Shown here: positions 16,920 through 24,822 of the stretch, piece by piece
Numbering within the stretch: the first letter of the stretch is position 1
Layout: each line of letters begins with the position of its first letter
Origin: Agromyces hippuratus
GTDB lineage: Bacteria > Actinomycetota > Actinomycetes > Actinomycetales > Microbacteriaceae
Reading direction: 5' to 3'
Length of the DNA stretch: 64,000 nt
NCBI RefSeq assembly: GCF_013410355.1
Contig: NZ_JACCFI010000001.1
Coordinates: 3,472,001-3,536,000, forward strand
Notes under the pieces: generated by a model
What the model was told of the DNA's origin: nothing
What the model saw: the letters and a program-made list of their open reading frames with translations, nothing else
The model's database searches: none
Translations under genes and position numbers: made by a program

Positions 16920-18200
16920 GTGATCCCAAGTCCGAGCGTCAAGGGGCAAGATGTCTTCGTGCAGGCACAGGCATCCGCGACCGCCGGCACACCCGAGGAG
17001 ACGATAACCGTGAGCACCGCCGGCCTGCAGCGCAAGTCCGATCTGTTGCGCCGTTTCGCGCGCAACGGCCAGTTCGAGGCGCAGACGGGCATCCGGCGCG
17101 AGCACCTGCTCCGTGCGCTCGGCCTGATCGCACGCGAGCCCGCACCGGTCACGCGGGCGGTCATCGCGCGGCGCACGGGCCTCACCTCGGCGACGGCCTC
17201 GTCGCTCGTGGCCGAGCTCATCGCACTGGGACTCGTCGTCGAGACCGGCCGTGCCGAGAGCACCGGCGGCAAGCGGGCGACCCGCCTCGAGATCGAGCGC
17301 GACGCCTATCTCGTCGTGGTCGCGGTGGTGCGCACCCGCGCCATCGACACCGCACTCGTCGACCTCGCGGGGCGCACCGTCGCGAGCCGCCGCCTCGACG
17401 TCGCCGGCGGCATGGAGGTCTCGACCGTCGTCGATGCGATCCGCGAGCTCACCGAGGGCTTCGACGCGCGAGTGCTCGCCGCCTGCGTGCAGGTGCCGGG
17501 TGTCACCGCCGGGGGAGTCGTCGTCGACAGCGTGCAGCTCGGCTGGCGCGATGTGCCCCTCGCGCGCATCGTCGAGGAGGCGATCGGCGCACCGGCATCC
17601 GTCGTGAACGACGTCGACGCCGAAGCGCTCACCGAAGCGGTCGATGCCGACGACGGCGCGATCCGCCTGGTGGTGCACCTCGGCGAGGGAGTCGGGGCCG
17701 CCATCACGAACGGCGGCTCGCTCATGTCGGGCGCCACCGGTCGGGCCGGCGAGATCGGGCACGTTCGCGTGATCTACGAGGGCGAACGCACCAAGTGCCG
17801 TTGCGGCCTCTCCGGATGCCTCGAGTCGGCGACCTCGATGAGCGCGATGCTCGGCGACTCGTACACCGACGAGCTCGACGACCATGACACGAGCCTGCTG
17901 GCGTCGACGGCAGAGGCGCGCGAGCGCATGGGGTTCGGCGCGCGGGCGCTCGCCCGTGCCCTGCGCATCAGCTCGGCACTGCTCGACCCCGAGGAGATCG
18001 TCATCGCCGGCGCGGCGCCGGCGCTCGGCCCGCACTTCCTCGGCACGCTGCGCGACGAGTACGAGATGTATCCGGCCAAGGGAACGACCCCGGTGCCGAT
18101 CCGCTACGGCCGCCCCGAGCTCAGCGAGTACCTCGGGCCGGCGAGGTTCGCGCTCGCGCCGGTGCTGGGCGACGCGCTGCCGCTGACCCAGGAGCGCTGA
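16920..18200 (+). CDS. ROK family transcriptional regulator
   Basis: A NagC/XylR-type repressor of up to 426 residues. The N-terminal winged helix is at about 65-125 (LLRALGLIAREPAPVTRAVIARRTGLTSATASSLV, quoted in part). The ROK domain shows the zinc signature GEIGHV...CRCGLSGCLE (about 280-302) and the phosphate-binding LGEGVGAAITNGG region. ROK repressors bind sugars or sugar phosphates and repress glycan-use genes; the divergent secreted GlcNAc-ase makes GlcNAc or a disaccharide the likely inducer. The start is uncertain: GTG 16920, 16959 or 17010 are all in frame before the HTH. Confidence 0.88.
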   Translation: MIPSPSVKGQDVFVQAQASATAGTPEETITVSTAGLQRKSDLLRRFARNGQFEAQTGIRREHLLRALGLIAREPAPVTRAVIARRTGLTSATASSLVAELIALGLVVETGRAESTGGKRATRLEIERDAYLVVVAVVRTRAIDTALVDLAGRTVASRRLDVAGGMEVSTVVDAIRELTEGFDARVLAACVQVPGVTAGGVVVDSVQLGWRDVPLARIVEEAIGAPASVVNDVDAEALTEAVDADDGAIRLVVHLGEGVGAAITNGGSLMSGATGRAGEIGHVRVIYEGERTKCRCGLSGCLESATSMSAMLGDSYTDELDDHDTSLLASTAEARERMGFGARALARALRISSALLDPEEIVIAGAAPALGPHFLGTLRDEYEMYPAKGTTPVPIRYGRPELSEYLGPARFALAPVLGDALPLTQER

Positions 18201-18280
18201 CGTCGAGACGAGCGCTCACGTCGAGACGAGCGCTCACGTCGAGACGAGCGCTGACGTCGAGACGAGCGACGAGCGCTCAC
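18201..18280. repeat. 18-bp tandem repeat between convergent genes
   Basis: Three exact or near-exact 18-bp units (CGTCGAGACGAGCGCTCA) at 18201-18218, 18219-18236 and 18237-18254 are followed by a partial fourth and a truncated fifth copy. The array begins on the base after the ROK stop codon. Each unit contains the palindrome AGCGCT, so neighbouring units can pair and act as a terminator. Confidence 0.85.
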
Positions 18281-18287
18281 CGCACGC

Positions 18288-18848
18288 CTACCCGCCCGGC
18301 AGCTCCTCGTCGAGCAGTTGCCGCACCCGGGTGGCGGTTCGCCAGCTGCGCACCGTCATCTGCTGGAAGACGGGCATGGCCATCAGCCGGGTGATGCGCG
18401 TCTTGCCGGCCAGCGCCTTCACGCGTGAGAAGTAGATCGCGCCGGGCCCCGGTGCGATCGAGTCGACGCCGGCCCGAAGCTCGGGCATCTGGTCGAGCAC
18501 CGCATCGACCGTGAGCGGCGCCTTGACGAAGAACACCTCGCTGCGGAGCCGGTCGGACCCATGGTCGTCGGGCGCTGCGGCGATCGTCACGGCGAACTCG
18601 TCTCGTGAGCGCACCAGCGTCGGGATCGCGAAGCCGAAGCGCTGCTGCAGGGCGTGCTCGAGGTCGGCTTCGAGCTTCGCGTCGGTGCCGCGCGCGGCCC
18701 TGAACAGCACGTTGCCGCTCTGCAGGTGCGTGCGCGCCTCGCCGTAGCCGGCATCGCGGAAGCACTCGACGAGCGCCCGCATGTCGACCGGGTTCCTGCC
18801 GCCGACGTTGATGCCGCGCAGCAGTGCGACGTGCGTCGGTGTCTCCAT
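18288..18848 (-). CDS. DUF1697 domain protein
   Basis: A 186-residue protein of the DUF1697 family: the N-terminal HVALLRGINVGGRNPVDM and the following THLQSGNVLFRA are the family's hallmark segments, and length equals the family norm. It is soluble; function is unknown, and members are single-copy accessory genes. It converges with the ROK gene over the tandem repeat array and is divergent from the small metallopeptidase gene. Confidence 0.88.
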   Translation of the reverse strand: METPTHVALLRGINVGGRNPVDMRALVECFRDAGYGEARTHLQSGNVLFRAARGTDAKLEADLEHALQQRFGFAIPTLVRSRDEFAVTIAAAPDDHGSDRLRSEVFFVKAPLTVDAVLDQMPELRAGVDSIAPGPGAIYFSRVKALAGKTRITRLMAMPVFQQMTVRSWRTATRVRQLLDEELPGG

Positions 18849-18955
18849 ACCGTGAGCATGCCACCTGCGGGCGACACCCGCCCGGTTCGCTCGTGGCGCA
18901 GCAGGGGAATGCGTCAGGGGGCCCTGCCCGCCCGGCGAGCGAGCACAATGGGCAC

Positions 18956-19306
18956 ATGGTCGAGATCTCCGACGAGGACTTCGAACGCATGGTCGGCGAC
19001 GTCTTCGACGCGCTGCCCGAAGAGATGGTGCGCGGGGTCGAGAACGTCGCGATCCTGATCGAGAATCAGCCCCTCGGCCAGCGGCCGCGACTGTTCGGCC
19101 TCTACAGCGGGCGACCGCTGAAGACGCGCGGGGTCTACGGCTTCGGAGAGCTGCCCGACCGCATCACGCTGTTCCAGAACAACATGCAGGCGCACAGCGC
19201 CGACCTCGAGTCGCTGCGGGCGCGCGTGCGCATCACGCTCGTCCACGAGATCGGCCACTACTTCGGGCTCGACGACGCGAAGCTCCAGGAGCTGGGCTGG
19301 GCGTAG
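18956..19306 (+). CDS. Small zincin-like metallopeptidase (MMP-like fold)
   Basis: A 116-residue protein of the minimal zincin family (DUF1025/metallopeptidase family protein) common in actinobacteria. The zinc-binding motif HEIGHYFGLDD (HExGHxxGxxD, about residues 98-108) is intact, and the N-terminal half has the usual FERMVGDVFDALPEEM helix and ENVAILIEN strand. The substrate is unknown for this family. ATG at 18956. Confidence 0.9.
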   Translation: MVEISDEDFERMVGDVFDALPEEMVRGVENVAILIENQPLGQRPRLFGLYSGRPLKTRGVYGFGELPDRITLFQNNMQAHSADLESLRARVRITLVHEIGHYFGLDDAKLQELGWA

Positions 19307-19326
19307 GCGGCCGCCGACGCCCAGCC
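19295..19326. terminator. Hairpin overlapping the metallopeptidase stop codon
   Basis: GGCTGGGCGT (19295-19304) pairs with ACGCCCAGCC (19317-19326); the 12-base interior is itself GC-palindromic (GGCGG/CCGCC). It lies between convergent genes and includes the TAG stop. Confidence 0.65.
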
Positions 19327-19360
19327 GAGCCCGTCGCGACGGCGGGCACGCTGGGCGCGC

Positions 19361-20323
19361 TCAGCGCACGGGCGCCTCCCACGCGAGGTTGATGATGCGT
19401 TCGAAGGTGGCGTAGCCCGCCCGCGCGAAGGCCGCCGCCATCGGCACGTTGCCGACATCGGTCGAGGCGCGGATGTACGGTGCACCCGCCTCGGCGAGCA
19501 CGCGCGTGCCCTCGGCGAGGATGCCGTCGATGAGGCCCGCGCCGCGGTACTCGGGCAGCACGCCGACGTAGGCGATGATGTGGTGGTAGCTGTTGCGGGC
19601 GGGAATCACGAAGCCCACCGGCTCACCCGACTCGTCGGTCGCGACGCGCCACCACTCGCGGGGCGTCGCGTAGCGGGCGAACTCCTCGTCGAACTGGCGC
19701 TCGGCGACCTCGCGCGGCGTGGCACCCCCGAGGTCTTCGCGGCTGTGGGCGTCGAGCGTGCCGTCGAGCACCCGCGTCGTGATCGCGATCATCTCCTCGT
19801 CGGAGGCGAAGTCGCGGAACGACAGGCGGGGGTCGGGCGACGGGATGCCGGAGGCCGGCGTCCACTCGAGTCGCAGGCGTTCGACGACGAACCGGGCGCC
19901 GGCCGCTTCGAGCAGCGCGATGCGCAACTCGGTGGCCTGCAGCGAGTCCTCGTGCTCCCGCCAGTCGGCCGGCAGGTACCGGGCGATCTCGGGCGGGGTC
20001 GCGAGCCCGTCGAGCAGTTCGTGCTGTGCCGCGCCGAGCAGCGCTGTGCCGACGGCGCGCTGCTCGTCGTCGTCGAGGGAGCCGTCGACGTCGAAGATGT
20101 CGAACTGCATCGGCTCCGCGGCATCCGCGGTGCTCCAGAGCGCGAGGCGCCCGAGCAGCCGACCGTCGCGCACGGCGAGCCACGTCCATTCCGGTCGGCG
20201 CCGCCGCTGCTCGAGGTCGGCGGCGACCTCGTGGTTCAGCGCGTAGGGGAGCGTGTTGAAGAAGTCGACCTCGTCGGCGCCCGTGAGGTGCCGCAGTTCG
20301 AACGTGCTGGTGATCGGGTGCAT
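19361..20323 (-). CDS. GNAT N-acetyltransferase
   Basis: A 320-residue double-domain GNAT protein. The C-terminal half holds the acetyl-CoA motif A (AYVGVLPEYRGAGLIDGIL, about residues 245-263, V-x-P-x-x-R-G-x-G) and a closing YIRASTDVGNVPMAAAFARAGY strand-helix typical of motif B. The N-terminal half is a degenerate copy. The acceptor is unknown. ATG at 20323 with AAGGACAC upstream. Divergent from the dehydrogenase gene across 222 bp. Confidence 0.85.
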   Translation of the reverse strand: MHPITSTFELRHLTGADEVDFFNTLPYALNHEVAADLEQRRRRPEWTWLAVRDGRLLGRLALWSTADAAEPMQFDIFDVDGSLDDDEQRAVGTALLGAAQHELLDGLATPPEIARYLPADWREHEDSLQATELRIALLEAAGARFVVERLRLEWTPASGIPSPDPRLSFRDFASDEEMIAITTRVLDGTLDAHSREDLGGATPREVAERQFDEEFARYATPREWWRVATDESGEPVGFVIPARNSYHHIIAYVGVLPEYRGAGLIDGILAEGTRVLAEAGAPYIRASTDVGNVPMAAAFARAGYATFERIINLAWEAPVR

Positions 20324-20419
20324 GTGTCCTTCGGGGTTGGCGTCGTCGACCCCACCACGATATCCATCGCCGCCGACCCACCAGCACTGCGAACGCTGGC
20401 GGGTCTCGCTCACCGGGGT

Positions 20420-20510
20420 AGCCTCAGAGCAGGACGCCGGTTCGACAGACGGCGGCTCACCAGTCGGTTCGCATCCGCGATGACGGATGCCGGTGAGCGA
20501 GCTCAGAGCC
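20420..20510 (+). promoter_or_regulatory. Structured 5' leader of the dehydrogenase gene
   Basis: A two-part stem: GCTCACC (20455-20461) pairs with GGTGAGC (20492-20498), and inside it GCATCCG (20471-20477) pairs with CGGATGC (20484-20490) around a 6-base loop. CTCAGAGC flanks the structure on both sides (about 20423 and 20502). I recognise no known riboswitch consensus; it could be an attenuator or simply a stable leader. Confidence 0.4.
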
Positions 20511-20545
20511 GACACCCGGCCAGCCCGCACAACTGGAGGCCAACG

Positions 20546-21724
20546 ATGAGCACGCCCACCCCCGCACTCCTCAGACTCGGTGTGATGGTCACCTCGCGCA
20601 AGATCGACGAGCGACGACTGCCGATACATCCCGCGCACTTCGAGCGGATCGACGCCGACCTGCGGTCGAACATGATGGTCGAGCGCGGCTACGGCGAGCG
20701 GTTCGGCATCTCCGACGAGCAGCTCGCTCCGCTCGTCGGCGCGATCGCATCCCGCGAGGCGATCATCGCGGAGGCCGACGTCATCACGCTCCCGAAGCCC
20801 GTGGCATCCGACCTCGCCGAATTCCGTGACGGGCAGGTGCTGTGGGGGTGGCCGCACTGCGTGCAGGACCGGGACATGACGCAGTACGCCATCGACAAGG
20901 GCCTCACGCTCATCGCCTGGGAGGCCATGAACCACTGGAAGGCCGACGGGGCGTTCGGGCTGCACGTGTTCCACAAGAACAACGAGATGGCGGGCTACTG
21001 CTCCGTGCTCCATGCCCTGCAGCTGTGCGGCTCCACGGGGGATTACGGGCGGCGCCTCAATGCCGTGGTGATCGGGTTCGGCGCGACCGCGCGCGGGGCG
21101 GTGACCGCGCTGAACGCGCACGGCATCCACGATGTGCGGGTGCTGACCAACCGCGACACCGCCGCCGTCGGATCGCCGATCCCGTCGACCGACATCATCC
21201 ACTTCGACCACGACCCCGATGCTCCGTATGCGAGCACGGTGCACATCGAACAGGGTCCGATCGGCGACCAGGGCCCGATCGCGCTCGCCCCCTTCCTCGC
21301 GGCGCACGACATCGTCGTCAACTGCACGCTGCAGGATCCGAACGCACCGCTCACCTACCTCCGCACCGAGGATGTCGGGGCCTTCCGCCCCGGCAGCCTC
21401 ATCATCGACGTCTCGATCGACGCCGGCATGGGATTCGAGTGGGCGCGGCCGACCTCGTTCGCCGAGCCGATGTTCACGGTCGGCGAGTCGACCAACTACT
21501 ACGCCGTCGACCACAGCCCGTCGTTCCTGTGGAACTCCGCCACCTGGGAGATCAGCGAAGCCCTGATGCCGTTCATCCGCACCGTGATGGAGGGCCCGGA
21601 GGCGTGGGCGTCGTCTGACGCCATCGACCGCGCGATCGAGATCGAGCGCGGGCGCATCCGCAACGAGGCGATCCTGCAGTTCCAGGGGCGCTCGACCGAG
21701 TACCCGTATCGACCGCTCGCCTGA
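20546..21724 (+). CDS. Alanine dehydrogenase/PNT family, CEOS-like enzyme
   Basis: A 392-residue NAD(P)-dependent enzyme of the alanine dehydrogenase/transhydrogenase superfamily, closest in pattern to proteins annotated N5-(carboxyethyl)ornithine synthase, which reductively condense pyruvate with a basic amino acid. Visible features: the substrate domain KIDERRLPIHPAHFERI (conserved E-x-R-x-P), WGWPHCVQ, LIAWEAMNHW, HVFHKNNEMAGYCSVLHAL, and the Rossmann segment VVIGFGATARGAVTALNAHG (about 171-190). ATG 20546 follows GGAGG by 6 bp. The stop is 8 bp from the convergent ACT-domain gene. The exact substrate is inferred only from family. Confidence 0.8.
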   Translation: MSTPTPALLRLGVMVTSRKIDERRLPIHPAHFERIDADLRSNMMVERGYGERFGISDEQLAPLVGAIASREAIIAEADVITLPKPVASDLAEFRDGQVLWGWPHCVQDRDMTQYAIDKGLTLIAWEAMNHWKADGAFGLHVFHKNNEMAGYCSVLHALQLCGSTGDYGRRLNAVVIGFGATARGAVTALNAHGIHDVRVLTNRDTAAVGSPIPSTDIIHFDHDPDAPYASTVHIEQGPIGDQGPIALAPFLAAHDIVVNCTLQDPNAPLTYLRTEDVGAFRPGSLIIDVSIDAGMGFEWARPTSFAEPMFTVGESTNYYAVDHSPSFLWNSATWEISEALMPFIRTVMEGPEAWASSDAIDRAIEIERGRIRNEAILQFQGRSTEYPYRPLA

Positions 21725-21732
21725 GCTCGTCG

Positions 21733-22128
21733 CTACATCATCGACTGCAGCAGCTTCGTGGCCCGCTGATTGTCGTCCGTCGCGAGCACGACGCGGTTCC
21801 TGGCGGCCACGTAGGCGAGCGAGATGTTGATGCCGGCATCGGCCAGTGCGCGAGCCATCCCACCGAAGACGCCCGGCGTGTCGAGGTCGGGGTCTGGCAG
21901 TGCGGGGCTCACGATGACGTCGGTCTCGGCGTCGACCCTGATGCTGGCACCCTCGAGCGCCGCCCTGGCACCGGCGACGTCTTCGACGAGGATGTGGACG
22001 GTGCCCCGACCGCCCTCCATGATCGCGCAGAGGCCCTCGATGTTGACCCCCGCGCGCCCGAGCGCCTCGCCGAGCCGGGCCCCCTCGCCGGGCTGGTCTT
22101 CGAGGATGATCAGCAGATCCTTCACCAT
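21733..22128 (-). CDS. Tandem ACT-domain protein
   Basis: A 131-residue protein made of two ACT-like units: KDLLIILEDQPGEGARLGEAL with GVNIEGLCAI (residues 3-40), and a second DTPGVFGGMARALADAGINISLAYVA (about 84-109). ACT domains bind amino acids and regulate metabolic enzymes; stand-alone pairs are regulatory subunits or sensors. Its convergent neighbour is an amino-acid dehydrogenase-type enzyme, a suggestive but unproved link. Confidence 0.85.
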   Translation of the reverse strand: MVKDLLIILEDQPGEGARLGEALGRAGVNIEGLCAIMEGGRGTVHILVEDVAGARAALEGASIRVDAETDVIVSPALPDPDLDTPGVFGGMARALADAGINISLAYVAARNRVVLATDDNQRATKLLQSMM

Positions 22129-22347
22129 GGCGGCACCTCTTTCTCGGATGCCTCAGGTCTACGCCCGCGTCGGCGGCGCGTCAACGCCGATTCAGGCCGT
22201 CGTCGCGAGCGCGCGCACGGCGCCGGCGAGTTCGAGGAACACCGCGTCGCGCGCCCGGGTGCGGGCCGCGAACGGGCCGGTCTGCAGGAGGAGCACCGCG
22301 GCCGAGACATCCGCCTGACGCGGCTGATCAGCCGCGGGGCCCTGGGC

Positions 22348-22938
22348 TCAGGCCGGGTCGATCCGCAGCACGGGCGCCGATTCGCCGACGGTGAGGTCGT
22401 CGACGACGCGGATGCCCCGCGCGAGCTCGTCGACGGCACCGACGACGGTGCCGAACCGCTCGCGATCGCTGCACACGGCCGTCACGCTCACGAAGTGCGT
22501 GCCGAGGTCCCAGGTGTAGGTGGCGAAGGGCGGGCGGCCGCCCTCGGGCAGGGGCATCGCGAGCTTCTCGCCGACGCCGAGGTAGTCGCCGCGGAACTCC
22601 TCGGTGTCGTCGTACTCGATCGGCATCGAGGCCCGCGCCATCCGCAGTTGGGGCGTCGCCTCCTGCACCTGCGCCATGACGACGAGCAGTTCCGGCTCCG
22701 CCTTCCAGACCCACACGAGCACCCGGCCCGCGGCCTTGCGCATCAGGAACGGGACGGCCTGGCTCATCGCCCACGCGCTGAAGCCGCTGCCGGCGCCGCC
22801 CGGCGCGGCACCCGGTCCCTTGGCCTGCGTCAGCAGCATCCGGATCGCCGCCTTGCGGTGTCGGCGGCCGCGGAATCCGAGGGAGTCCGTGATGGGCACC
22901 CACTTGGAGAGGTCGGGCTCGGCGTGAAGTCGGGGCAC
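22348..22938 (-). CDS. Conserved-looking hypothetical protein
   Basis: A 196-residue soluble protein of unknown family, with GTG start. Segments with strong codon bias include LSKWVPITDSLGFRGRRHRKA near the N-terminus and FATYTWDLGTHFVSVTAVCSDRERF near residue 140. It ends VLRIDPA. It is the first of two minus-strand genes downstream of the HAD gene (9-bp gap), so probably cotranscribed with it. After its TGA the same frame stays open for 51 more codons (to 22192), which is unusual but may be chance in high-GC DNA. Confidence 0.6.
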   Translation of the reverse strand: MPRLHAEPDLSKWVPITDSLGFRGRRHRKAAIRMLLTQAKGPGAAPGGAGSGFSAWAMSQAVPFLMRKAAGRVLVWVWKAEPELLVVMAQVQEATPQLRMARASMPIEYDDTEEFRGDYLGVGEKLAMPLPEGGRPPFATYTWDLGTHFVSVTAVCSDRERFGTVVGAVDELARGIRVVDDLTVGESAPVLRIDPA

Positions 22939-22947
22939 CCCTCCAGC

Positions 22948-23583
22948 CTACGAGTCGGCGCCGACCGAAGGTTGCGGGGCGACCGGCGTGCGCCGCACCG
23001 CGACACCCGCCGCGATGAGCCGATCGCGCAGGCCGTCGACACCGTCGAACAGGTGAGTGCGCATCGAGAGCCGGTCGGCTCCGACGAGCTTCGAGGCGGT
23101 GTCGTCGGTGAAGAACACCTCTGCGCCCGTCACCCCGAGCTCGCCGAGCACGTGCTCGAACGCGCGCACATCGGGTTTCACGAAGCCGATGTCGGCCGAG
23201 TTGAAGATCGCATCGAACCGGTCGCCGATGCCGAGGGCGGCGATCTCCGCCGGGATGGTGTCGGTGCCGTTGGTGAGCACCGCCGTCGTGAGCCCCAGAC
23301 CGCGGAGCTCATCGGACAGTTCCACGATCGACTCGTCGAGAGCCGCGGGTTGCCCACCCCACTCCTCGGCAGCCGACGGAATTCCGGCCGCTTCGCCGAC
23401 CCGGCGCACCCACTCGGCCCGGGTGATGCGACCGGTCGTGACCTCCTCGATCAACGGCTTCGCGAAGGCGATGCCCTCGATCGTCCCGGCGGCCAGCCCG
23501 TGCCGGCGTTCGATGTCGGCCAGGTGGCCGGGGTCGAAGTGTCGAATGACGCCGTCGAGGTCGAAGAGCACAACGCGAATCAT
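22948..23583 (-). CDS. HAD-superfamily hydrolase
   Basis: A 211-residue haloacid dehalogenase-like phosphatase. All four motifs are visible: LFDLDGV (motif I, nucleophile Asp 7), VLTNGT (motif II), the Lys of IGFVKPD (motif III) and VFFTDDT (motif IV). The cap is the small helical type between motifs I and II. The substrate is probably a phosphorylated sugar or nucleotide, not determinable here. ATG at 23583, 25 bp after the stop of the serine-hydrolase gene, so possibly in the same operon. Confidence 0.88.
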   Translation of the reverse strand: MIRVVLFDLDGVIRHFDPGHLADIERRHGLAAGTIEGIAFAKPLIEEVTTGRITRAEWVRRVGEAAGIPSAAEEWGGQPAALDESIVELSDELRGLGLTTAVLTNGTDTIPAEIAALGIGDRFDAIFNSADIGFVKPDVRAFEHVLGELGVTGAEVFFTDDTASKLVGADRLSMRTHLFDGVDGLRDRLIAAGVAVRRTPVAPQPSVGADS

Positions 23584-23608
23584 CCAACGATCTTCTCGCA
23601 CGACCCGC

Positions 23609-24814
23609 CTACTCGAGGCACGCGTCGCTCGACGTCGCGGCCACCGACGTCGGCAGCACCGTGAGCACCTCCTTGACGACCTTGAAGAACTCCTCGCCGG
23701 TGCCGCCGTCGCCGTTGCCGATGAGGGCGAACACGGCCCCGGAGCCCTCGAAATACTGCACGTGCGCGCCGTAGCCCGGCTCGGCGCCGCTGTGATTGAG
23801 GTCGAGGAGGCATCCGGTCGCCGGGTCGACGTGCACGCTCACGCCGAGCCCGTAGCCGTATCCCGCGTCGGTCGTTCCGGGGGCGCGGTCGTCGATGCGG
23901 GCGGCCAGCATCTCGGGCGTGAGCCCGTAGCCGTCGCCGAGTGCGAGCCCCCACGTGTGCAGGTCGTCGATCGTCGAGAGCATGGCGCCGGCCGCCCAGC
24001 CCTCGTGGTTGGTCCAGTCGGTCGTGTCGGTGGGCTGCGGCATCAGCGGGCAGAACTCCGAGTAGCCGTGGTTGAACGGCTCGGCGAGCACGGCATCGGG
24101 AGCGAAACGGCTTCGCGTCATCTCGAGCGGCACCATCAGTCGCTCGTCGATGAGTGCGCCGAGATCGGTGCCGGTCGTGTGCTCGAGGATGCGCCCGAGC
24201 AGGAACGTGTTGTAGCCCGAGTAGGTGTTGCCCTCGCCCGGCGCGTAGGCCTCGCGCGGCGTGGCTGCGCCGATCGCGATCATCTCGTCGGGCGTGATCG
24301 TCGAGTGCGGGTCCGCGCAGATCCGGTCGAGCTGCGCCTGACCCGGAGGTCCGATGCCGCTCGACATGTTCATGAGCATGCGCACGGTGATCTCGCCGGC
24401 GAGCGGGAAGTCGGGGTACCACTCGTCGATCGTGTCGTCGAGGGTGAGCCCGGCCTCGCCGTCGCCCATGACCTGCAGGGCGACGGTGCCGACGACGGTC
24501 TTCGTGATGCTCCCGATCTTCGACTGGTTCGCACGGTCCATGGGCACGTTCCCGTCGAGATCCGAGACGCCGCGGGCGGCGACCCACTCCGCCTGACCGG
24601 GAACCCACAGGCCGACGACCACGCCGGGCATTCCGGATGCCTCGAAGCCCTCGTCGAGGGCCGCCTCGAGTTGCTCGCGCAGTTCGGGATCGAGGGGCGG
24701 GGTGGCCGCGGGCGGCGGGGCCGAGGCGGCGTTCGTGGTGGCGATGCATCCGCTCAGCATGGCGACGGCGACCACCGCGATCGCGACGGCGACCCGCTTC
24801 AGGTTCCGCATCAT
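23609..24814 (-). CDS. Class C beta-lactamase-fold lipoprotein, YxN altered
   Basis: A 401-residue exported serine hydrolase of the R61 D,D-carboxypeptidase/class C fold. Lipobox LSGC near residue 26; Pro/Ala linker; nucleophile motif GSITK (SxxK); third motif HSGAEPGY (HxG in place of KTG). The second motif, YxN in active enzymes, reads YSG (NTYSGYNTF), unlike its neighbour, where it is YAN. It has several Cys that may form disulfides (ICADP, EFCPL, TGCLL). The start is ambiguous among ATGs at 24811, 24814 and 24826; the last gives an ATGA overlap with the upstream paralogue, but AAGGGGG favours 24814/24811. Confidence 0.85.
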   Translation of the reverse strand: MMRNLKRVAVAIAVVAVAMLSGCIATTNAASAPPPAATPPLDPELREQLEAALDEGFEASGMPGVVVGLWVPGQAEWVAARGVSDLDGNVPMDRANQSKIGSITKTVVGTVALQVMGDGEAGLTLDDTIDEWYPDFPLAGEITVRMLMNMSSGIGPPGQAQLDRICADPHSTITPDEMIAIGAATPREAYAPGEGNTYSGYNTFLLGRILEHTTGTDLGALIDERLMVPLEMTRSRFAPDAVLAEPFNHGYSEFCPLMPQPTDTTDWTNHEGWAAGAMLSTIDDLHTWGLALGDGYGLTPEMLAARIDDRAPGTTDAGYGYGLGVSVHVDPATGCLLDLNHSGAEPGYGAHVQYFEGSGAVFALIGNGDGGTGEEFFKVVKEVLTVLPTSVAATSSDACLE

Positions 24815-24822
24815 CGCCCCCT

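Noticed and set aside
18201..18280. Possible CRISPR-like array
   Set aside because: Units are contiguous 18-mers without spacers and no cas genes are nearby.
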